A stretch of 64,000 bases of DNA from Vibrio hippocampi (lineage in GTDB: Bacteria > Pseudomonadota > Gammaproteobacteria > Enterobacterales > Vibrionaceae): contig NZ_CAKLCM010000003.1 of the NCBI RefSeq assembly GCF_921292975.1, positions 558,001-622,000 of the forward strand, read 5' to 3'. Each line of letters starts with the position of its first letter. Within the stretch, counting starts at the first letter, position 1. A model generated the notes under the pieces. The model saw nothing but the letters and a program-made list of their open reading frames with translations, searched no databases and had not been told where the DNA came from. The position numbers and the translations under genes were made by a program. Of this stretch, positions 8,398-18,495 are shown in pieces.

Positions 8398-11300
8398 ATG
8401 CTAAGTCGTTTCTTTATTCAGAGACCAAAGTTTGCTTTGGTGATCTCAATTATTTTGACACTGGCGGGCGCCATCGCGCTTACTGTATTGCCCGTGGCAG
8501 AATATCCCAAAATTAGCCCTCCTTCCGTCAGCGTGACCGCTTACTATACTGGTGCCAGCGCGGAAGTGGTGGAAGAGGCGGTTGCCGATCCAATAGAAAC
8601 CTCAGTCAATGGGGTAGAGGATATGATCTACATGTCCTCAAAAAGTGCCAATGACGGTTCATATTCTTTGAATGTGACCTTTGAAACTGGCACCGATCCC
8701 GATATGGCGCAGGTGAACGTGCAAAACCGTGTGGCACAGATTGAGTCAAAACTGCCTCAAGAAGTGCGCATGGTCGGTGTGACAGTGAAAAAACGTTCTC
8801 CCGATCTATTGATGGTGTTGAACTTCTATTCACCTGATGGCGAGTATGACGATAAGTTTCTGATTAATTACATCAACTTAAACGTCAAAGACCAATTAGC
8901 GCGAGTGAAAGGTATCAGTGAGGTCAATGTTCTCGGGGGTGGTGAGTACGCGATGCGTGTTTGGCTGGACCCTGACAAGTTAGCCAACCTCAATATGACC
9001 ACTTCCGATGTCTACTCCGCGTTGGCGGAACAGAACGTACAAGTCGCCGCTGGTCGTGTCGGTGCTGCGCCTTATGCTGATCCGCAAGAAGTGCAGTTCA
9101 ATCTGGTGACGAAAGGGCGACTTGAGTCCGTCAGCGAGTTTGAAAATGTCGTGCTCCGCGCCAATTCCAGCGGTGAAACTGTTTATCTCAAGGATGTGGC
9201 TCGAGTAGAACTGGGGAAAAAGTTCTATGATGGCGGTGGTCAGTTCCGTGGCCAAGATGCGTCCATTGTGACGCTGTCGCTACAGTCGGATGCCAACGCA
9301 CTAGAAAGTGGCAAAGCCGTGATGGAAATGCTTGATCGTATGAGCGTGAATTTCCCAGAGGGCATGGCGTATGAATCCAGTTATGACACCACGATTTTCG
9401 TTGCCGAATCAATTAAAGGGGTAGTGAAAACCCTGATTGAAGCAATACTGTTGGTGATTGCAGTGACCTATCTGTTCTTAGGTAGTGCGCGCGCCACTTT
9501 GATTCCGGTGGTTGCGATTCCAGTGTCGCTTATCGGTACTTTCGCCATCATGAGCATCACTGGTTTTACCATCAATACCGTGACCTTGTTTGGCTTGATT
9601 TTGGCGATCGGAATTGTGGTGGATGACGCGATCTTGGTGATTGAGAACGTCGACACCATAATGAAACGCCACCCCGAGTTAACACCGCGTCAAGCAACCC
9701 TGCGGGCGATGAAAGAGGTGACTGGTCCCATCATTACCTCAACCTTGGTATTGTTGGCGGTATTTATTCCGGTGACTTTGCTGCCGGGTATTACCGGCAT
9801 CATGTATCGTCAGTTTGCTTTGACCATCTGTATTTCGGTGATCATCTCGTCGATCAACGCACTGACGCTCTCTCCAGCGCTGTGTTCATTGGTGCTAAAA
9901 CAGGGCGGTGGTAACACGGCACGTTGGTTCCAAACCTTTAACGGTATGTTGGACAAGGTGACTTTACGATACGGACAGATTGCGGGTTTCTTGGTTAAGA
10001 AAGCGATTTTGTTGGTGACTTTCTTCATAGTGGCGGTGGCGGCGGTGACTTTCTTCGCTAAAAACACCTCAACGGCGTTTGTGCCTCAAGAAGACAAAGG
10101 CATCCTGTTGGTCAATGTGCAATTGCCTGATGCTGCCTCTTTGTCTCGCACCACGGAAACGGCGGAGAAGTTAGTTGAATTGGTCGAGCAAGAGCCAGGA
10201 GTTGACGGCATCACGGTAGCCAATGGCTATGCCTTTATGACAGGTGCCGCGGCCTCTAATGGTGCATCGCTGTTTATCAAGCTAAAAGACTGGAGCGAGC
10301 GAGGTGATCTTGAGGGTGACCACTCTTCACAGGCGATTTCGGCTCGCATCAACCAAGTTGCGGCCCAGCAACTACCGGGCGCGGTGGTGTTTGCGATGGG
10401 ACCGCCAGCGGTTCCGGGGATGGGCGCAGCGTCAGGGTTTGAATTTGTTCTGGAAGATACCTTAGGTCGTAGTCGTACCGATCTGGCGATGGTGATGCAA
10501 GAGGTGATTCAAAAGGCGAATCAGCAACCTGAGATCGCTTACACCTTTAGCACCTTTAGAGCCAATGTTCCGCACTATTATGTCGATATTGACCGTGAAA
10601 AGGCGCAGCAACTGGGTATTCCACTATCGAGCATTTTCCAAACCCTACAGGGCAACTTAGGTTCTTTGTATGTGAATGACTTCACCATGTTTGGTAAGAA
10701 CTTCCGTGTGACAATGCAGGCTGACGCCCCATATCGTTCAGGTATGGATGATTTGGCGCTGTTCCATGTGCGCTCATCAGGTGGTGAAATGATTCCACTG
10801 AGTACGCTGGTCTCTTATGAGCAGGTGTTTGAGCCGGATGTTGCTTGGCGTTATAACATGTACCGAAGCGCGGTGATTCAAGGGCAACCTGCTGAGGGTT
10901 ACTCAAGTGGCGATGCACTTGCGGCGATGGAACGCGTGGCTGCTGAAATCTTGCCAATGGGTTATCAGTACGAATGGACAGGCATGGCGTATCAAGAAAT
11001 CTTAGCGGGTAACCAAGCGATCTATGCGTTTGCATTAGCGTTGATCTTTATTTACTTGTTTATGGTGGCTCAATATGAAAGTTGGACCATACCACTGGCG
11101 ATTATCTTGGTGGTGCCGGTTGCCACGTTAGGCTCTTTCTTAGCGCTTAACTTGACCGGAACGCCTTTGAACTTGTATGCGCAGATAGGTTTGGTTCTCT
11201 TGATAGCCTTGGCCGCCAAGAATGCGATTTTGATTGTTGAATTTGCCAAACTGGAGCGCGAAGAGAAGGATATCGCGATCGATACGGCCGCAGTACGAGG

Positions 11301-11553
11301 GGGCAAATTGCGTTTCCGAGCGGTAAATATGACCTCATGGTCATTTATCTTGGGTATTTTCCCGCTGATTTTTGCTTCAGGTGCCGGTCATATCAGCCAG
11401 AACTCATTAGGTATTTCTTTGGTTGGCGGCTTACTGTGTGTGTTATTGGCAGGAACGTTCTTGATACCGGGCTTCTATGCCATGATTCAGCATCGCCGAG
11501 AAAAAGTGAAAGGGGGCAGCACTAAGCTGATTCCTCTGTCTGATGATGAATAG
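8398..11553 (+). CDS. RND multidrug efflux pump, inner-membrane subunit (HAE1/AcrB type)
   Basis: A 1051-residue proton-driven exporter of AcrB/MexB length. It begins [20 protein letters not shown], the standard RND N-terminus. It has two large periplasmic loops (about 35-335 and 560-870) and twelve helices. TM4 carries the proton-relay pair in [14 protein letters not shown] (two Asp), and TM10 the relay Lys in [14 protein letters not shown]. The N-terminal half also has the conserved [14 protein letters not shown]. Substrates cannot be deduced from sequence. The gene is translationally coupled to the adaptor with zero spacing and closed by a strong terminator. No adjacent TetR-type regulator is present. 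Confidence 0.94.
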   Translation: MLSRFFIQRPKFALVISIILTLAGAIALTVLPVAEYPKISPPSVSVTAYYTGASAEVVEEAVADPIETSVNGVEDMIYMSSKSANDGSYSLNVTFETGTDPDMAQVNVQNRVAQIESKLPQEVRMVGVTVKKRSPDLLMVLNFYSPDGEYDDKFLINYINLNVKDQLARVKGISEVNVLGGGEYAMRVWLDPDKLANLNMTTSDVYSALAEQNVQVAAGRVGAAPYADPQEVQFNLVTKGRLESVSEFENVVLRANSSGETVYLKDVARVELGKKFYDGGGQFRGQDASIVTLSLQSDANALESGKAVMEMLDRMSVNFPEGMAYESSYDTTIFVAESIKGVVKTLIEAILLVIAVTYLFLGSARATLIPVVAIPVSLIGTFAIMSITGFTINTVTLFGLILAIGIVVDDAILVIENVDTIMKRHPELTPRQATLRAMKEVTGPIITSTLVLLAVFIPVTLLPGITGIMYRQFALTICISVIISSINALTLSPALCSLVLKQGGGNTARWFQTFNGMLDKVTLRYGQIAGFLVKKAILLVTFFIVAVAAVTFFAKNTSTAFVPQEDKGILLVNVQLPDAASLSRTTETAEKLVELVEQEPGVDGITVANGYAFMTGAAASNGASLFIKLKDWSERGDLEGDHSSQAISARINQVAAQQLPGAVVFAMGPPAVPGMGAASGFEFVLEDTLGRSRTDLAMVMQEVIQKANQQPEIAYTFSTFRANVPHYYVDIDREKAQQLGIPLSSIFQTLQGNLGSLYVNDFTMFGKNFRVTMQADAPYRSGMDDLALFHVRSSGGEMIPLSTLVSYEQVFEPDVAWRYNMYRSAVIQGQPAEGYSSGDALAAMERVAAEILPMGYQYEWTGMAYQEILAGNQAIYAFALALIFIYLFMVAQYESWTIPLAIILVVPVATLGSFLALNLTGTPLNLYAQIGLVLLIALAAKNAILIVEFAKLEREEKDIAIDTAAVRGGKLRFRAVNMTSWSFILGIFPLIFASGAGHISQNSLGISLVGGLLCVLLAGTFLIPGFYAMIQHRREKVKGGSTKLIPLSDDE

Positions 11554-11606
11554 CGGTTTATAACCTAGCCGTAATATCCGCAATATTCACAATATCCGCA
11601 ATATAA

Positions 11607-11641
11607 AATCCCCCATGGTGTAAGCCATGGGGGATTTTTTG
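11607..11641 (+). terminator. Rho-independent terminator of the RND operon
   Basis: ATCCCCCATGG (11608-11618) pairs with CCATGGGGGAT (11625-11635), followed by TTTTTT. It is preceded by a short direct repeat (AATATCCGCAATAT twice, about 11573-11605). The A-rich left side may let it also serve the minus-strand GH3 gene. Confidence 0.9.
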
Positions 11642-11668
11642 TTGAATCTAAAAGGAATAATGTTTCAA

Positions 11669-14461
11669 TTAAAAACTCAACACATCATCGCAGTTAACCG
11701 CATCTTTTGGCTCACCATTAGGGTTTGGAACCAAACGGATTTTACCTAAATCGAATTTCACCGCGTCTTCCGAATACATCAAGAATGGTGTACTCATAGA
11801 CTGGAACGACATACCACCTTTGACAAAACAGCTAAGTGGCACCTTAATGGTACTCCACTGAGTTGATGGCTCGGGTAGTGCTTTATTGATCTGAACCGTG
11901 CCGTTACAAGGCCACTCGCAATGTGTCGCTAACACCAGACTTTCTGGGGCTTTTGTTGCCATGCGAATGTCGAACTCAAGGGTAGAGTTAGCGTTGAGGT
12001 AACGGGTGTAATCACGACCTTTAAGATCCGGTGTCTGCATATAGACTTGACCCGGCGCGTTGTCACCAAACTCGCTCTGCCTGCCTTTAAAGGTCACTTC
12101 AAGCGCGGATTGTTGCATGCCGTCGTAGTTGATGCCTAGTGTGGTAATCGAGCCGATAGAGGTTTCTCCTCTAGTCAGAGGTAGAATTTTCCATCCATTG
12201 GCAGCGCCATTCATTCTTGGTACAAACTCACCACCTTGCGCATCTTTGCCATAAATCTCTAATGGATATTGAGCAACATCAGAATCTGGTTCTGACATGC
12301 CGCAACCGTATGAGCGAGGATCAAGTGGAATGGCATCAAGGTCTTCAAAGCGGGCTGCCACCTCAGTTTCACCGGCATAGTTTAAACCATAGCCATACGG
12401 GAATAGGGGAGCGTGTTCACCGCTAATATCCTGTTCGATCAACTCACCGTTGATACCATCGACAGGCGTGGTGTAGTTACTGATATTAGGTGCAGCGCGA
12501 TTGATCGTGGTTGAACACTTCATCGCGCCCCATGAATAACTCAGTTTACCTTTGAAGTCCATGCCGTCTTTGGCAAATAACACATCCGTAATACCTAAGC
12601 CTTCCGTGCCCGGTAGCCAAGCCGCAACAAAGGCATCCGATTGATTAATTTCCTCATTCACATAGAGTGGACGACCAGAATAGAACACAGTGACGACTTT
12701 GTAGCCTTGCTGTTTTAATGACTGAATCGTTTGCAAATCTTTAGCGTAAGAAGGCTTCAATTTTGAATACTCTAGGGTCAGAGTACGACCAATATCACCA
12801 AACATCTCAGCGTACGGATCTTCACCCATCACCACAACAGCAATCGACTCTTGTGGTGACGTTGCGGCAGGGTCCGTAAAGACTTTGTCTTCACCGACTT
12901 CTTGTTGTATCGCCATCATTAGAGTTTGTGCATTCGGGAAGTCTTTATCAATGGTGTTGCCATCCCCTTGCCAACTCAATGACCAACCCCCAGTCTGCTT
13001 GGTGATATCGTTTGACGCTGAACCAACGACCAGATAGTTCGATTCTTGGCTCAATGGTAGAAGTTGATCGTTGTTTTTAAGTAGCACTAACGATTCCGAT
13101 ACGGCTTGGCGCGCGACAGCAACGTGCTCAGGGGCGCTGAGGATCGCTTGGTTACCCGCCAGTGAACGCTGAGAAGGCATCGGTTTTTGCCATAAATCGG
13201 CACGCAGCTTGACGCGCAGAATTCGAGTCACTGCGTCATCAATGCGAGACATCGGGATAATGCCAGCTTCAACTTGTTTGATGACGTTGTGATAGAACGC
13301 CTGCCAATCTTCTCGGTCAGTAATCATAAACACATCGTTGCCAGCGAGAACCGCTTGAGCACAATCCGCTGGTGTACAACCGTTGATTTCACCTTGACCA
13401 TTCCAGTCAGTCACCACAATACCGTCGAATGCCATCTTGCCTTTTAGCACATCGCTGATCAGGTATTGAGAACCGTGAATTTTTTGGTTTTCCATGTACG
13501 GATTGCTGGCATCAGAGGCAGAGGCGCGATCTGTCGCCATTGGGTCATAGTTATTGACGTTCCACCAAGAGTTAAATGATGACATGACGACTTGAGCACC
13601 CGCTTCAAGACCCGCCACATAACCCATCGCATGGATATTGCGTAAATATTCTTCGGTGTAACGGTTTTGTCCATGGTCGATGCCGCCTAGTGTACCGCCG
13701 TCACCAATCCAGTGTTTTACGTTAGAGATAACATGTTGGTCAGTCTTGAGTCCGTCGCTGCCACCTTGTATACCTTGAACCATACGTCCTGCGTATTGAT
13801 AAACCACTTCAGGATCTTCGGAATAACCCTCGTAAACACGACCCCAACGATAGTCCCTTGGCGTGGCAACGGTAGGTGCGAAGGTCCAATCGAGACCAGT
13901 CGCCGCAACTTCACGTGCGGTGGCGATACCAATCTTTTCAATGAGATCTGGGTTACGCGCAGCACCCAGACCTATGTTGTGCGGAAATACCGTGGCGCGA
14001 TAGACGTTGTTGTGACCGTGAACGGCGTCCGTTGCCCACATGAACGGTACTCGAAAGCCTCGCTCAGCGTAGGCAGCTTCAAGCGCAAGCCAGAACTTAT
14101 CCGCTTCTTTAGCCCAGTCTTGTGCGGTGGAGTATTTATTTCCTTGGGGGAAACCGCCGCCGCCGTTCAATATAGAACCCAGCTTATATTGCTTTGCTTC
14201 TTCTGGTGTTACTTCGCGTAAGTCAGGCTGTACCATTTGGCCGACTTTCTCTTCAAGCGTCATAAGCGCGAGAATACGAGATACCTCAGCTTCAATAGCA
14301 GGATCTTTGGCAACGGCACTATTGGCAGGCTGCCAGTCAGCAAGGTAGGGCAGTGTGTTTTGAGCGAGTTTATCGTTGTTAGAGGAATTGGAAGACTCGC
14401 AGCCCGATACTAGGGCAACAGAAATACACAGGCTTAACAACGTCGTTTTATTAGCAAACAT
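11669..14461 (-). CDS. GH3 exo-beta-glucosidase/glucanase lipoprotein (ExoP-like)
   Basis: A 930-residue lipoprotein with lipobox ALVSGC (Cys21). It has the two GH3 catalytic domains (about 55-400 and 440-680): a KH motif in SNVKHWIGDGG (249-250) and the nucleophile Asp352 in VVTDWNG. A C-terminal third domain (about 700-930) is beta-rich and carbohydrate-binding-like, with paired Cys. This resembles the three-domain marine exo-1,3/1,4-beta-glucanase ExoP of Pseudoalteromonas. It should release glucose from the non-reducing ends of beta-1,3 (and 1,4) glucans in the periplasm or at the outer membrane. The start at 14461 is preceded by AGGAG at 8 bases. A LacI-type operator lies 134 bases upstream, so it has its own regulated promoter downstream of the GH16 gene. 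Confidence 0.93.
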   Translation of the reverse strand: MFANKTTLLSLCISVALVSGCESSNSSNNDKLAQNTLPYLADWQPANSAVAKDPAIEAEVSRILALMTLEEKVGQMVQPDLREVTPEEAKQYKLGSILNGGGGFPQGNKYSTAQDWAKEADKFWLALEAAYAERGFRVPFMWATDAVHGHNNVYRATVFPHNIGLGAARNPDLIEKIGIATAREVAATGLDWTFAPTVATPRDYRWGRVYEGYSEDPEVVYQYAGRMVQGIQGGSDGLKTDQHVISNVKHWIGDGGTLGGIDHGQNRYTEEYLRNIHAMGYVAGLEAGAQVVMSSFNSWWNVNNYDPMATDRASASDASNPYMENQKIHGSQYLISDVLKGKMAFDGIVVTDWNGQGEINGCTPADCAQAVLAGNDVFMITDREDWQAFYHNVIKQVEAGIIPMSRIDDAVTRILRVKLRADLWQKPMPSQRSLAGNQAILSAPEHVAVARQAVSESLVLLKNNDQLLPLSQESNYLVVGSASNDITKQTGGWSLSWQGDGNTIDKDFPNAQTLMMAIQQEVGEDKVFTDPAATSPQESIAVVVMGEDPYAEMFGDIGRTLTLEYSKLKPSYAKDLQTIQSLKQQGYKVVTVFYSGRPLYVNEEINQSDAFVAAWLPGTEGLGITDVLFAKDGMDFKGKLSYSWGAMKCSTTINRAAPNISNYTTPVDGINGELIEQDISGEHAPLFPYGYGLNYAGETEVAARFEDLDAIPLDPRSYGCGMSEPDSDVAQYPLEIYGKDAQGGEFVPRMNGAANGWKILPLTRGETSIGSITTLGINYDGMQQSALEVTFKGRQSEFGDNAPGQVYMQTPDLKGRDYTRYLNANSTLEFDIRMATKAPESLVLATHCEWPCNGTVQINKALPEPSTQWSTIKVPLSCFVKGGMSFQSMSTPFLMYSEDAVKFDLGKIRLVPNPNGEPKDAVNCDDVLSF

Positions 14462-14594
14462 GAAAAGACTCCTATCTAGCCAAAGTAGGTCTAGATCTAT
14501 AAGTAATAATAACACTAGAGCGCGCCAAGACTCACAGGTGAGCTTATAGAGCCTTTGGCAATATGCTGATAAATCAATAAGATAAAACCAACAA

Positions 14595-14606
14595 GAAAGC
14601 GCTTTC
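14595..14606. promoter_or_regulatory. LacI-family operator, GH3 promoter
   Basis: Perfect 12-bp palindrome GAAAGCGCTTTC in the gap between the GH16 and GH3 genes, 134 bases before the GH3 start. It is the most symmetric member of the operator set found across the locus. Confidence 0.75.
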
Positions 14607-14619
14607 TTTCTATTTTATA

Positions 14620-14693
14620 AAAAAGTGCTGAGATAAATTGGCTCAACACTCTGTTTGGAAATAGGGTTTGGCTGCCATTCGAAAATGGCAGCC
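14620..14693 (-). terminator. Hairpins after GH16 (minus strand)
   Basis: A perfect 10-bp stem (14670-14679 with 14684-14693) closes a TTCG tetraloop on the minus strand just after the GH16 stop. A second weaker stem (14624-14632 with 14642-14650) is followed on the minus strand by TTTTTT. The second is the likely terminator and the first probably protects the 3' end. Confidence 0.6.
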
Positions 14694-14712
14694 GGGAGAG
14701 AAGAACAACCGC

Positions 14713-16266
14713 TTAGTAACGCTCGAATCGCACGTTATCTAGTTGGAACGTCATCTCACCTAGGGGGTCGAGAACAAGGATGTTTTTGACTTTCGCCATA
14801 TTCACCGAGCCAGCACTGTAAGAGTTGCCGTTAGCAATCAACTCGGCAATATCCACTTCAATCGTATGCCATTGGTTATCAGTGGGCACCGTGACTGGAA
14901 GATCACTGGTTGCGGGCCAACCACTGTCTAGTTTGACAGAGATAGCGTCACCGGATTTCACTTCTAGCATCTTGATATCAAACACCAGTTTTGCATTGCT
15001 AGACCAGTCAGAAAGGTCAAGCTCTGGTGATTCAAAGTAGACGTTACCCGTTGCCGCTTTCTTCGTGATTTGCATTACCTGACCACGCTCAGCATCGGCT
15101 TGATAAGAGAAGTCCATGATAACGCCTTGCGGATCGTAAGCATGTTGTTGCAAATACTGGCTGAGTTCACCGTCAAAGATGTTGATTTCTTTACCCGTGG
15201 TATAGTCGGCAGGTAGATCAATCATAAGTGGTGGTTGAATACCTTTAACTTTGGCTGCGGTCTCCGACACCGTTGCACAACCTTGCCCAGTGGCACGGTC
15301 TTTAGAACATTGGTAGACACGGACGTAATCCACTTCCAACGCTTGAGGGAATACCGATGAATCAATGCCTTTTTGGTTAGTGTTACCAGACCAAGAACCG
15401 CCAATCGCTAGGTTAAGCAGTAGGTGGAAGCGCTGCTCAAAAGGCGCGTCGGCGATACCAATTTTCTTTTCGCCGTCTTTAGTGTAAAGAGCATACCAAC
15501 CGTCAGAAGTTTGCGTGGCGAAGTGTACATCGTCAACGTACCAGCGAATTTCGTCTTTTTCCCATTCAATCGAGTAAGTATAGAAGTCGTCTGCTGGGTT
15601 CTTGTTGTCTGGAATGTAATAAGGTTGACCCGAGTGTTTGTTGTTCGGCCAAGCCGCACCGTAGTGCAGTGTGCCGTAAACACGTGACTCAGGTTGACCC
15701 GCGAAATCAGGTGAATCTGATGGCGCTTTTAGGTTAACCGCTTCAACGATATCGATCTCTCCTGAAGCTGCCCATGTTCCATAAACGTAATCCGTTGGGA
15801 GCATCCAGATAGCTGGCCAAGTACCTTGACCGATTGGCATTTTTGCGCGGATCTCAAAACGACCGTATGTCCAATCGCCTTTTTCTTTGGTGGTAAGGCG
15901 AGCAGACGTATAAGGTAGGGTTTTTAGGTCAGTGTAATCATTTTTAATGTTATTCGGACCCACAAAGGTTTCGTTGTGTGCCACGATGTAAAGCACACCA
16001 TCTTGAACGAAAGCATTTTTGTCACGAGCGGTATAACATTGCTGCTCGTTGTTGCCGCCGCCCCAGCAGTTCTCTTCGAAACTCCATTTAGTTTGGTCGA
16101 TTTCAGTTCCATTGAACTCGTCATTCCATACTAACGTCCAACCTTCGGATTTTTTTATCTCAGGATCGGTCAGGTTTCGCTTGGGTACTTCAAAGCTTGA
16201 ACTACAACCTGCCAATACAGTGGCAGTGATTGCTGCACACAACACGTTTTTTTTACGAGTAAACAT
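14713..16266 (-). CDS. GH16 endo-beta-glucanase (laminarinase-type) lipoprotein
   Basis: A 517-residue lipoprotein (lipobox VLAGC, Cys21). The GH16 domain (about 42-320) carries the active-site ExDxxE, seen as GEIDIVE with Glu170 nucleophile, Asp172 and Glu175 acid/base. It also has typical GTWPAIWML and the closing strand ALEVDYVRVYQC. The beta-bulge form of the active site is the one usual in beta-1,3-glucanases (laminarinases) rather than in carrageenases or agarases, so beta-1,3 or mixed-linked glucan is the likely substrate; this remains inference. Residues 350-517 form a beta-sandwich resembling a carbohydrate-binding module. The start is preceded by AGGAA at 8 bases. An operator-like site lies 30 bases upstream of the start. 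The enzyme should act at the cell surface, feeding the porin encoded divergently. Confidence 0.93.
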   Translation of the reverse strand: MFTRKKNVLCAAITATVLAGCSSSFEVPKRNLTDPEIKKSEGWTLVWNDEFNGTEIDQTKWSFEENCWGGGNNEQQCYTARDKNAFVQDGVLYIVAHNETFVGPNNIKNDYTDLKTLPYTSARLTTKEKGDWTYGRFEIRAKMPIGQGTWPAIWMLPTDYVYGTWAASGEIDIVEAVNLKAPSDSPDFAGQPESRVYGTLHYGAAWPNNKHSGQPYYIPDNKNPADDFYTYSIEWEKDEIRWYVDDVHFATQTSDGWYALYTKDGEKKIGIADAPFEQRFHLLLNLAIGGSWSGNTNQKGIDSSVFPQALEVDYVRVYQCSKDRATGQGCATVSETAAKVKGIQPPLMIDLPADYTTGKEINIFDGELSQYLQQHAYDPQGVIMDFSYQADAERGQVMQITKKAATGNVYFESPELDLSDWSSNAKLVFDIKMLEVKSGDAISVKLDSGWPATSDLPVTVPTDNQWHTIEVDIAELIANGNSYSAGSVNMAKVKNILVLDPLGEMTFQLDNVRFERY

Positions 16267-16295
16267 AAAAGTTTCCTAACTAAAAGTGTCAAAAA

Positions 16296-16307
16296 GAAAG
16301 CCCTTTC
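16296..16307. promoter_or_regulatory. LacI-family operator (imperfect), GH16 promoter
   Basis: GAAAGCCCTTTC, one change from the perfect palindrome, 30 bases upstream of the GH16 start. At that distance a bound repressor would overlap the promoter or the early transcript. Confidence 0.55.
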
Positions 16308-16723
16308 TTTATATCATTATAAAATTTCTATTCAATCTTTAACTCAAGACAAAGCAGCGTTATTAACTAAAATGTGAGTTGGCTCTATATCCAGTCATTA
16401 GTCTCAAGGGAAATTAATAGTTTTGTCACTATTGAAAGCAATGATTAGAGGTTTGGCGATGAATCAGGTTGGCTCTTACAAAGGTTAGCTGACTAATCCT
16501 ATATTTAATAAGGCTTTATTGGTGGAGAAGTGACCTCGCTTGCCCATTGGATACGGTGAGGATAGGCAGCTTAGTAAAGGGGTTTGGCAAAGAAAGTCAC
16601 CGCTATAAATAGCATTAGCACTTTATGCGAGTAATGAATTTATAGAAATGGCTGCAATTCAGTAGCACGAAAATTAGTGAACTGCATGACAACGTGATCG
16701 AAAGCATATTTAAAAGTCATTGT

Positions 16724-16735
16724 GAAAGCGCTTAC
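16724..16735. promoter_or_regulatory. LacI-family operator, porin promoter
   Basis: GAAAGCGCTTAC, 158 bases before the porin start. The same variant occurs at 18313 and 24937. Confidence 0.7.
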
Positions 16736-16893
16736 TTAAATAATGAAGTTGATCACGGTATTAATTTTGGATTCGATTATTATCATGGCAAAGATAAACA
16801 GGGTAGGTACTGATTGTCTTAAGGTTTACGACACAATATTTATTAATATGTAACCGGTTTCATTCCGGTTGTTGTTCATACGTAAGGATATCC

Positions 16894-18177
16894 ATGAAAA
16901 TCTCAAAACTAAATTTGGCATGCATGGTTGCAATGTTCGGTTTATCCGCTCCTTCAGCGTACTCTGCAGAAAATACCGAAGGTTTCACATTCAACGGTTA
17001 CTTTCGTCAAGGCGTGCTTTACAGTGCGGAAAATGATTTTAAAGATTCAGACTTTATCGCTCAAAAAGAGACGCTAGGTCGTCTTGGTCTTGAGTACGAT
17101 AACCAAACCAATATCGATTTATCTTATCGTTGGACCTACGGAGATGGTCGTTCGTTGAAAATCGGCGCGGGTGTCTCTGATGGTTTGACCGCGGGTGACG
17201 GCAGCGGCTTTATCGAAATCTCGGGCTACACAGATACTGGGGTTATCTTTGGTGGTAAGCGTGATTACGGTAAAGAACGTTATATCTGGATGACCGATTT
17301 CTTCTATTCGGACATGTCAGGTACAGGTATTGGCGTTGAGTCCATGAAAGTGGGCAGTGCCATTGTTAATGCAGCGTATATCTCGAGTCAGCGTGATGAC
17401 TACGAGTATGCCGACGACTATGACAACGTCGACAATAAAATGCACGCATTTAACGTGAGCGCTCGCTATGGGGTGTGGGATATTTCCGCGACATTTAAAG
17501 CGATGCCAGATAACTGGGATATTAGTGGTAAAGAGTGGGCAGAGACAGGTTACGACTTAACTGTTGGCTACAAAATGTTTAACTTCTTTGGTTTACAGGG
17601 AGATGGCAGCTCAAATACAAACATTGTTGTTCAAGCGGGTAAAGGTTTAGGTGCGGGTCAGTTACTTGGGGGTACGATCACATCTTATAACGCTTACAGA
17701 CCAGGCGGCCTGCGCTTTGGTGAACATGAGTTTGAATGGGGTGAGGGGAATGACGCCATCTCCCTCCTAACTCAAGTGGAAGAGGGTGACGTGTCTTACC
17801 GCGCATTGATCTTTGGTGGTCATGCATTTGAAAATGGTCTAAGCATTTTCCCATCGTTCCAAGCTCAATATAACGACTATGACGATGGCACTTACGACTA
17901 TTGGGCATCAGCGATGGTTCGTCCAGTGATTGGCATCAACTCTAAGATGTATCTGCAAGGTGAAATTGGTTATGTCTATAACAACTGGAACGGTGATAGC
18001 TACGACCAAGCTAAGCTAACTATCGCACCTACATTGATGTTCCCAACTTGGACTGGTGTTAACCCGGAAGTTCGTTTCTTAGTGAGCTGGGTGAAAAACT
18101 CTTGGACTACTGATCCAGACGACGGGCAATCCGCTAACGACGTGATCGTTGGTATTCAAACTGAAGCAAGTTGGTAA
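16894..18177 (+). CDS. LamB/maltoporin-family outer-membrane sugar porin
   Basis: A 427-residue outer-membrane beta-barrel with a signal peptide (cut near SAYSA, residue 24) and a C-terminal aromatic (ASW). The N-terminal FTFNGYFRQGVLYSAENDF and the segment VIFGGKRDYGKERYIWMTDF match the layout of LamB, in which the 'GKR-x-Y' strand precedes the constriction loop. The length is typical of the family (about 420). Aromatic residues suited to a 'greasy slide' for glucosyl chains are abundant. It probably admits beta-gluco-oligosaccharides made by the GH16 enzyme. The ribosome binding site is AAGGA 7 bases upstream. It is expressed from a promoter under the operator at 16724, divergent from GH16. 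Confidence 0.88.
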   Translation: MKISKLNLACMVAMFGLSAPSAYSAENTEGFTFNGYFRQGVLYSAENDFKDSDFIAQKETLGRLGLEYDNQTNIDLSYRWTYGDGRSLKIGAGVSDGLTAGDGSGFIEISGYTDTGVIFGGKRDYGKERYIWMTDFFYSDMSGTGIGVESMKVGSAIVNAAYISSQRDDYEYADDYDNVDNKMHAFNVSARYGVWDISATFKAMPDNWDISGKEWAETGYDLTVGYKMFNFFGLQGDGSSNTNIVVQAGKGLGAGQLLGGTITSYNAYRPGGLRFGEHEFEWGEGNDAISLLTQVEEGDVSYRALIFGGHAFENGLSIFPSFQAQYNDYDDGTYDYWASAMVRPVIGINSKMYLQGEIGYVYNNWNGDSYDQAKLTIAPTLMFPTWTGVNPEVRFLVSWVKNSWTTDPDDGQSANDVIVGIQTEASW

Positions 18178-18495
18178 TTATTTTGTCGCTTTAACTTAAT
18201 TTAGCAGGGTTAAAGCAACATATTTAGGATGCCTTTCAGTCTGGCTAGGCATCCATTTTTTTCATTCAAAGCGGGAAGTAATTGGTTAATCCATTTACTT
18301 TTATGTCAGAAAGAAAGCGCTTACTTAAGAGTGTCACAGATGCAAACTGTTGTTGTTTATAATGAGAAATGGGTACTTGTACCAATTTCTTGTAGAGCAG
18401 CAGGAGGCAAGAACGCTGATTATTTCTCGCTTACACAGCTGTATCAGAGCTGATTTGACGTTAGCACAGTGCAACATCGATAGGCCAAAACTATT
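18178..18495. other. Intergenic region porin - phosphorylase
   Basis: No gene supported. The stretch contains the operator at 18313-18324 and so a separate regulated promoter for the downstream phosphorylase. No convincing terminator for the porin gene was found. Confidence 0.4.
18313..18324. promoter_or_regulatory. LacI-family operator, GH94 promoter
   Basis: GAAAGCGCTTAC, 172 bases before the start of the phosphorylase gene, identical to the sites at 16724 and 24937. Confidence 0.7.

Larger units (their letters stand above)
16267..16893. promoter_or_regulatory. Divergent control region GH16 / porin
   Basis: A 627-base gap with no gene. Two LacI-type operator sites (16296-16307 and 16724-16735) lie near the GH16 and porin sides respectively. 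A small stem AACCGG/CCGGTT (16852-16870) sits in the porin leader just before its ribosome binding site. No clear CRP site was found. Confidence 0.6.
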